This document shows, piece by piece, positions 53,283 to 58,486 of a DNA stretch of 58,486 bases. The notes beneath the pieces were generated by a model. The model did not search any database, was not told the DNA's origin, and worked only from the letters and a program-made list of their open reading frames with translations. Position numbers and translations under genes: made by a program. This DNA is from Desulfobacteraceae bacterium RAAP-1 (GTDB lineage Bacteria > Desulfobacterota > Desulfobacteria > Desulfobacterales > Desulfatirhabdiaceae): positions 1-58,486 of the forward strand of contig LKPX01000014.1 in NCBI GenBank assembly GCA_001443525.1, read 5' to 3'. How positions within the stretch are numbered: the stretch's first letter is position 1; every line of letters starts with the position of its first letter.

Positions 53283-54068
53283 ATGCCGCCTTTTATTGAA
53301 TTTACAGGCCGGAATGTGGAGCAGGCCGTCACCAGTGCCTGCAGTGCATTGAAGATTCCTAAAGAGAAACTGCAGTACGACATCCTTTCATTCGGAGCTT
53401 CCGGTATTTTTGGGCTGGTAGGCGTCAAAAAAGCCAGAATCCGTGTGATTGTTCCTGATGAATCTGAAACAGCTGCAGCAGAGAACACTTCAACGCAAAA
53501 GGAGGATATTCCTTCACGGATAACTGGTGATGCGGACATTCAATTCATTGCGGAATCTCCGGAGGTATCTTCCTGTGTGTCAAATGAGTCGCAAACAGAC
53601 TTGTTAGACGATTTCGCTGAACGTGGAAAACTGGTTCTGGATAAACTTGTAAATTTTCTGGCGCCTGGAGCTGATATTTCCGTCAATACGGTAGATAACC
53701 AGATTCTTTATACCGTTAAAGGTGGTAATCCAGCTTTGTTGATTGGTAAAAAAGGACAGACGCTCGAGGCTGTTCAGTATTTGTTGAAGAAAATTGTCAA
53801 TAAGTCTCAGGAGAACAAAATTCGGGTACTCGTTGATATCGAAGGCTATATTTCAAAACGGAGTGAAGCACTTCAAAAACAGGCTTTGCAATTGGCTGAA
53901 AAAGCATGTCGAAATGGAAAGACTGTTGTTTCCGGAAAATTAAGTCCTCAGGATCGTAAAATCATCCATATGGCGCTCAAGGATGATGACCGGGTGAAAA
54001 CGCAGAGCAGGGGAGCCGGTTATCTCCGGAACATCATTATTCAGCCTCAGAAATCGACGTTGCTGTGA
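53283..54068 (+). CDS. jag: Jag/KhpB RNA-binding protein
   Basis: This 261-residue protein has a Jag_N domain (about 1-55), a spacer with acidic residues, a KH-like domain (LIGKKGQTLEAVQYLLKKIV, about 155-175) and an R3H domain (SPQDRKIIHMALKDD to YLRNIIIQP, about 218-257). Such proteins bind RNA, and in Firmicutes help control cell elongation. It follows yidC after 24 bp, as usual. Confidence 0.93.
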   Translation: MPPFIEFTGRNVEQAVTSACSALKIPKEKLQYDILSFGASGIFGLVGVKKARIRVIVPDESETAAAENTSTQKEDIPSRITGDADIQFIAESPEVSSCVSNESQTDLLDDFAERGKLVLDKLVNFLAPGADISVNTVDNQILYTVKGGNPALLIGKKGQTLEAVQYLLKKIVNKSQENKIRVLVDIEGYISKRSEALQKQALQLAEKACRNGKTVVSGKLSPQDRKIIHMALKDDDRVKTQSRGAGYLRNIIIQPQKSTLL

Positions 54069-54110
54069 TAGCCTGTAGTTTCATAATTACCTCTTGAAGC
54101 AGGTAGATAC

Positions 54111-55517
54111 ATGAAAGGCTCGACGATAGCTGCCATTGCTACATCTGTTGGACCCGGTGGTGTTGGCATTATCAAAATATCCGGACACAAGGCGCTTCCG
54201 GTCGCTCTTTCTTTGTTCAGAATCCATAACAGGGGGCAATCCGCCCCTTTTCTGGAGCTTCTACCTGAACAAATTATTCCACGTCATCTTTATCACGGCG
54301 TTATTGTCCATCCGGATACCTCCGGTATTCTGGATGAGGTGCTTCTGGTATTTATGAAGGCGCCCAATTCCTATACCCGTGAAGATGTCGTTGAAATACA
54401 AGCCCATTCAGGGCTTACCGTTTTGGAATCATTACTGGATCTGGTGTTGAGACAGGGTGTGGAACTCGCTCAACCGGGTGAATTTACACGTCGGGCTTTT
54501 TTAAATGGCCGTATTGATCTCACGCAGGCCGAAGCCGTGATGGACTTGATCAATTCCAGATCGAAGCAATCCCGTGACACTTCCGTTTCTCAGCTTTTTG
54601 GCGCAATGACACGCCGGATAGATGAATTTCGTAATGAGTTGTTACAAATACTTTCCCGGATTGAAGCATCCATTGATTTTCCGGATGAGACTGACGATGT
54701 TGTCACGCACGATATCGAAATCCGGCTGGAAACAAACGTTTTGAAACCCGCCTTGAAGCTGATTCAACATTATAGAGAATTTCATCAGATAAGGGATGGT
54801 TATAAAATATCCATTGTCGGCAGGCCCAATGTTGGTAAATCAAGCCTGATGAATTGGCTCGTTCAGAAGCAAAGATCCATTGTCACGGATATCCCTGGCA
54901 CCACCCGTGATCTGGTGGATGCGAATATTATATTCAAGGGCGTTCCTGTTTGTTTTTCCGATACTGCCGGTGTTCATCCAACCCATGATACTGTTGAGAT
55001 GCTGGGTATTGCCAGGACATTTGAAGCAGTTTGCGCTTCTGATCTCATTCTGCTGGTAATAGATGCTTCCAGCGCTGACTTCGATCAAGAACATCGCATT
55101 CTGGATATGGCAGCATCCATTCCGGTGCTGCTGGTTATAAATAAAATTGACCTTATTACAGATCCTGTTAATATGACATTAAGTAAAAGGCTTTCCGCTC
55201 TTTCATCCGTACAGATTTCCGTAACGCACGATCTTTATCTGAATACACTGACAGAGCAGATTGGAAAATACACTCACAACGCTTTTTCATCTCTTGATAC
55301 GGATGATGTTGTCCCCAATCTCAGACAGTCTTTATTACTTGAAAAAGCAGTGAAATATATACGACAGGCCATTGACGGCATAATATCCACGAGTTCTCCT
55401 GAAATGATCTGCATAGATATTCGAGATGCCATACGCCATATAGATGAAATTTCCGGCGCTCAAATTTCAGACGAAATTTTGGATTGCATTTTTAGCTCCT
55501 TCTGTATTGGCAAATAA
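54111..55517 (+). CDS. mnmE: tRNA modification GTPase MnmE
   Basis: This 468-residue GTPase acts with MnmG to add a carboxymethylaminomethyl group at uridine 34. The N-terminal formyl-THF-binding region includes SYTREDVVEIQAHSG; G1 is GRPNVGKSS (near 232), with DIPGTTRD and the G4 NKID further on. The C-terminus ends in IFSSFCIGK, which holds the essential cysteine. Length is usual. Confidence 0.97.
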   Translation: MKGSTIAAIATSVGPGGVGIIKISGHKALPVALSLFRIHNRGQSAPFLELLPEQIIPRHLYHGVIVHPDTSGILDEVLLVFMKAPNSYTREDVVEIQAHSGLTVLESLLDLVLRQGVELAQPGEFTRRAFLNGRIDLTQAEAVMDLINSRSKQSRDTSVSQLFGAMTRRIDEFRNELLQILSRIEASIDFPDETDDVVTHDIEIRLETNVLKPALKLIQHYREFHQIRDGYKISIVGRPNVGKSSLMNWLVQKQRSIVTDIPGTTRDLVDANIIFKGVPVCFSDTAGVHPTHDTVEMLGIARTFEAVCASDLILLVIDASSADFDQEHRILDMAASIPVLLVINKIDLITDPVNMTLSKRLSALSSVQISVTHDLYLNTLTEQIGKYTHNAFSSLDTDDVVPNLRQSLLLEKAVKYIRQAIDGIISTSSPEMICIDIRDAIRHIDEISGAQISDEILDCIFSSFCIGK

Positions 55518-55640
55518 TCTGAGCTCTTTCTAAGAGAGATATATGATTATTGGATATCAGCGACGGATATTTCAACTGAAAAATCCATGTCTTATATGAA
55601 ACAAGTGATTCAGATAACACTTAACAGGTAACCTAATTTT

Positions 55641-56324
55641 ATGAACGACGCAATATTTGAACGTTTTTTCAGAGACTATGAAGGGCTGTCGTTGTCAGCA
55701 GATCGTGCTTTTGCCTCTGTCGCCGGGAAATATCCGGAATGTGTAAAATGCAAACCGATTTGTTCAGATTGTTGTTATGCGACATTTGATCTTACATTGA
55801 TCGAAGCTTTATACATCAATCACCGATTCAACATGAATTTCAATCAGAATCCACCGGAAGCGCTGCTGGAAAAATGCAACAAGGTGGATCGGGAACTGTA
55901 TAAAATAAAAAAACGCGCTTATAAATCTATGGAATCTGGAAAAGATGAAAAAGATATCATTCTCGAAATGGCGGAGCTGCGCATTCGGTGCCCCATGCTC
56001 AATGAGGATGATATGTGCGATATCTATGAGTTCAGACCTATCACCTGCAGGTTGTATGGTATTCCCACGGCCATTGATGGTAGAGGATACACCTGCGGAT
56101 TATCCGGATTCCAGAAAGGGACTACATATCCTACAGCCAATATAGACCAGATTCATAACAGATTGCTGCAACTGTCCGCCGAACTGGCAGCGGCCATCGG
56201 GTCAAAATACACTCGTATGGGGGAAATGCTGGTTCCTTTGTCCATGGCTCTGGCGACCACATATGATGATAACTATCTGGGCATCTCCGAAGATGATGAG
56301 CCTGCAAAAAAAAGTGATACATAA
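55641..56324 (+). CDS. YkgJ-family cysteine-cluster protein
   Basis: This 227-residue protein has cysteines in the YkgJ-like pattern: CVKCKPICSDCCYATFDL (near 33-50), then RCPMLNEDDMCDIYEFRPITC (near 115-135) and a late YTCGL. The family is thought to bind zinc or iron, but no enzymatic role is established. It is not joined to mnmE; a 123 bp gap separates them. Confidence 0.82.
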   Translation: MNDAIFERFFRDYEGLSLSADRAFASVAGKYPECVKCKPICSDCCYATFDLTLIEALYINHRFNMNFNQNPPEALLEKCNKVDRELYKIKKRAYKSMESGKDEKDIILEMAELRIRCPMLNEDDMCDIYEFRPITCRLYGIPTAIDGRGYTCGLSGFQKGTTYPTANIDQIHNRLLQLSAELAAAIGSKYTRMGEMLVPLSMALATTYDDNYLGISEDDEPAKKSDT

Positions 56325-56330
56325 CAATCC

Positions 56331-56349
56331 TGTTTCGTAAAAAATCGTC
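56331..56349. repeat. Solo R1-end-like fragment
   Basis: TGTTTCGTAAAAAATCGTC resembles one R1 terminal repeat. No second end or core is seen beside it, so this is either a solo end or a decayed copy. Confidence 0.45.
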
Positions 56350-56413
56350 AACGAATCGATGACTTCAAAAAATCAATATCAGGATATTTTTTTCTGACTA
56401 AGGCGTATAATAT

Positions 56414-56761
56414 ATGGATATATTTTCAAAAGATGACATTGAAGAACGTAAAAAAGCGGTTTTTGACAGCATGTCACCCCGGAGACAGGCGCATATCCTT
56501 AAAAAAGGCTATGAAAAGTGGGAACCGTTTGTTGAACCGAAAGATCCTATTGATATCCGGAAAGATACGACCAAAAGAACAACTCAGATGCTTGTCAGGG
56601 AATTTCTCCAGACGATGAAAACGGAAAACTACAGCAATGCGTATGGCAGCGGGGTGCTGGAATTAGCCTTGGGAATTATCAATGATGATGACAAATATAA
56701 AGGTATGTTCGATTTCTCATGCTGGTATCAGGAATTATTGAAAAAAGAATCCCGGAAATGA
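56414..56761 (+). CDS. Hypothetical protein
   Basis: This 115-residue soluble protein is of no family I know. It is charged and mostly helical, with SPRRQAHILKKGYEKWEPFV in the first half and FDFSCWYQELLKKESRK at the end. It follows the YkgJ-like gene after 89 bp on the same strand and may be co-transcribed. A repeat R1 copy begins 12 bp after its stop. Confidence 0.65.
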   Translation: MDIFSKDDIEERKKAVFDSMSPRRQAHILKKGYEKWEPFVEPKDPIDIRKDTTKRTTQMLVREFLQTMKTENYSNAYGSGVLELALGIINDDDKYKGMFDFSCWYQELLKKESRK

Positions 56762-56773
56762 TGAAATAGCTCC

Positions 56774-56880
56774 GACGGCTTCGCAAAAAGTCCGCATCCT
56801 TCGTCATTGCACCGTACCACAACTACGCTGCATTCCTCAGAAATTGCGCACCTTGCCTGCGAACTTTTTACGAAGCCGTC
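56774..56880 (+). repeat. R1 MITE-like repeat, copy f (shortened core)
   Basis: This 107 bp copy has clear edges, GACGGCTTCGCAAAAAGT and ACTTTTTACGAAGCCGTC. About 17 bp of the core near its left end, present in copies c and d, are missing. It lies 116 bp before the CtpA-type protease gene. Confidence 0.92.
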
Positions 56881-56996
56881 AGATTTGAGAGTTATAAATT
56901 TTATTCAGGGAACATGGGTTTGATTTTAAAGTATGACATCGGAGAAAACCATTGTATCCATATGGATGGACCAGGAAGGGGTAAAGGAGAGAGTTC

Positions 56997-58361
56997 ATGA
57001 GTAACGAGAAATTTCGATACGTAAAATTATGGGTGACCGTGGGGATCGTCATTGTTTTTTGGACCATTGGCGCCGGATTTTACCATGATTCATCCGCGAC
57101 AAGCGATGAAACATACAAGGGTCTTAAACTGTTTTCCGATGTCATAGAATTGATTGAAAAAAATTATGTTGAGCCGGTAGAAACCAAAAAATTGATAGAC
57201 GATGCCATTCAAGGAATGGTACACGGCCTCGATCCACATTCGGCCCTGTTGTCTCCGGAAGATTACAAAGAACTTCAGATGGATACTCAGGGAGAATTTA
57301 CTGGAATTGGTATCAGCATTACCATGAGAAATGGTCTGATAACGGTTGTGTCCGCCATTGAGGGGACTCCCGCGTATAAAGCAGGCGTTAAACCTGGAGA
57401 CGTCATTATCAGCATTGGCGGGAAGAGTGTCAAAGATCTCAAGGAAGCTGTCAGCCGCATACGGGGTCCTAAGGGTACAAAAATATCTCTCACCCTGATG
57501 CGGGAAGGTGCGGCAGCTCCATTAACCTTTGATCTGATTCGCGATACAATTCCGATTGAAAGTGTCAAAGCCCAACTTCTTGAACCCGGATACGGCTATG
57601 TATGGATTACCAATTTCAGAGAAAGCACCACTCAAGATCTGGTCACCGCACTGGATAAACTGGAATCCAAAACGCCTTTAAAAGGTCTTGTCCTGGATTT
57701 GAGGAACAACCCGGGCGGGTTGCTGAATCAGGCTATTGACGTATGTGATTTGTTTATAGAAAAAGGTACTATTCTGTCTATCAAGGGCAGATATGATAAA
57801 AACAGCAAGGTTTTTACGGCGCATCCCAACGTCAACAAACGCAAATATCCTATAGTGGTGCTGATCAATGGCGGAAGCGCCAGTGCATCCGAAATTGTTG
57901 CAGGCGCCCTTCAGGATCATAAGCGGGCGTTGATTATGGGGACTACTTCTTTTGGGAAAGGTTCCGTACAAAACGTTGAACCGCTTCGGGATGGATATGC
58001 TCTGAAGCTCACTATCGCCAGATACTATACACCGAGTGGAAGGTCTATACAGGCTAAAGGGATAGAACCCGATATTGTCATAAAATCTGAGCCGGTGATG
58101 CCTAAAGAAAAGTCCGGCACTGAAGCGGTTGTCAAAATGCCTAAGGAAAAAGATCTGGAAAACCATCTGGCAGCAGAACCCAATAAGGGAAAGAAAAAAA
58201 GTAAAAGTGGATCCAGCATCCAGGAAGATATTCCGGAGGCGCTGGAGAGTGAAAGCATCAACGGTCCTTTGAGTCCGGATACATTGCAAAGTGACAACCA
58301 GGTTAAAAGAGCTCTGGAAACGCTGATCAGCTACGATATTTTCAAACATCTTAATAAGTGA
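56997..58361 (+). CDS. Carboxyl-terminal processing protease, S41 family
   Basis: This 454-residue CtpA-type protease has an N-terminal membrane anchor (about 11-28), a PDZ domain (about 97-170) and the S41 catalytic domain, with S296 in NGGSASASE and K321 in SFGKGSVQ. A basic, low-complexity Lys/Glu-rich stretch (about 365-410) lies beyond the catalytic core. It acts in the periplasm, where relatives trim C-termini or activate cell-wall enzymes. AAAGGAGAG lies just upstream of ATG 56997. A partner (NlpI-like) is not nearby. Confidence 0.93.
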   Translation: MSNEKFRYVKLWVTVGIVIVFWTIGAGFYHDSSATSDETYKGLKLFSDVIELIEKNYVEPVETKKLIDDAIQGMVHGLDPHSALLSPEDYKELQMDTQGEFTGIGISITMRNGLITVVSAIEGTPAYKAGVKPGDVIISIGGKSVKDLKEAVSRIRGPKGTKISLTLMREGAAAPLTFDLIRDTIPIESVKAQLLEPGYGYVWITNFRESTTQDLVTALDKLESKTPLKGLVLDLRNNPGGLLNQAIDVCDLFIEKGTILSIKGRYDKNSKVFTAHPNVNKRKYPIVVLINGGSASASEIVAGALQDHKRALIMGTTSFGKGSVQNVEPLRDGYALKLTIARYYTPSGRSIQAKGIEPDIVIKSEPVMPKEKSGTEAVVKMPKEKDLENHLAAEPNKGKKKSKSGSSIQEDIPEALESESINGPLSPDTLQSDNQVKRALETLISYDIFKHLNK

Positions 58362-58371
58362 TGAACTTGTA

Positions 58372-58486
58372 ATTCCATTTTGCTTTCAAAATGATATTCC
58401 AGCAAGCATTCGGACTGAGACCGCGAAAGCAAGCGAGCAGCGATGAGACTGTACATTCAGTACGTCGAATCGCGGCACAGCGAAGC
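58372..58486 (+). repeat. R2 dispersed repeat, copy 2 (at the window end)
   Basis: This is the second copy of the 115 bp R2 unit, with no gaps and five differences by eye from 15691-15805. It is cut by the window edge, so its real end is not known. As in copy 1, it follows directly after a gene's stop (10 bp) and holds no reading frame that I trust. Confidence 0.88.

Overview
The window looks like a chromosomal segment of a mesophilic Desulfobacterota (deltaproteobacterial, sulfate-reducer-like) genome. The basis is gene content: lysine synthesis through an LL-diaminopimelate aminotransferase (DapL), a TalC-type transaldolase, several two-component proteins with a sigma-54 activator, a TauE/SafE-type permease, a Feo iron system, and dispersed short repeats. 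No named species can be assigned by eye. Most of the window is moderately GC-rich and densely packed; about 43.6-46.6 kb is clearly AT-richer.

Layout. 0.1-3.3 kb: an iron-sulfur flavoprotein and an NMT1-type ABC transporter. 3.4-7.5 kb: a Rho_N-like small protein, a HAD phosphatase, xerC and hslVU. 7.5-19.1 kb: one long head-to-tail block, argB-argD-argF-argG-argH, an LptM-like lipoprotein, lysA-dapF-dapL, folK, a YHS/TRASH protein, a TalC-type transaldolase and pgsA, often with overlapping stop and start codons. Two tRNA genes (Gly-GCC, Cys-GCA) follow. 19.4-31.6 kb is mainly minus strand: a glycosyltransferase, a 1 kb stretch of gene remnants, a Feo operon headed by a Fur-FeoA fusion, then FmdB-like, hybrid kinase and recN genes.

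31.7-40.2 kb is a signalling block: membrane sensor kinase, NtrC-type regulator, MFS exporter, a Lon protease with a receiver domain built in between its N-terminal helices and its AAA+ domain, then a USP-like/membrane protein and a TauE/SafE permease behind a candidate sigma-54 promoter with an upstream palindrome. This is the best candidate for an undescribed system: phosphorylation-controlled proteolysis paired with a sigma-54 regulator whose receiver is visibly similar. 40.4-46.6 kb: a cytidylate-kinase-like BON protein, serC, a DUF933 GTPase-like protein with an altered P-loop, an EndoQ-like PHP protein and a lytic transglycosylase. 46.7-50.4 kb: a eukaryote-type glucan branching enzyme, an SDR epimerase and an enoyl-CoA hydratase-like protein. 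50.6-55.5 kb: rpmH-rnpA-yidD-yidC-jag-mnmE. 55.6-58.4 kb: a YkgJ-like protein, a small unknown and a CtpA-type protease.

Two repeat families run through the window. R1 (about 107-126 bp, about 18 bp terminal inverted repeats, MITE-like) occurs at least six times, often within about 35 bp of a start codon. R2 (115 bp compared) occurs twice with five differences that I counted.
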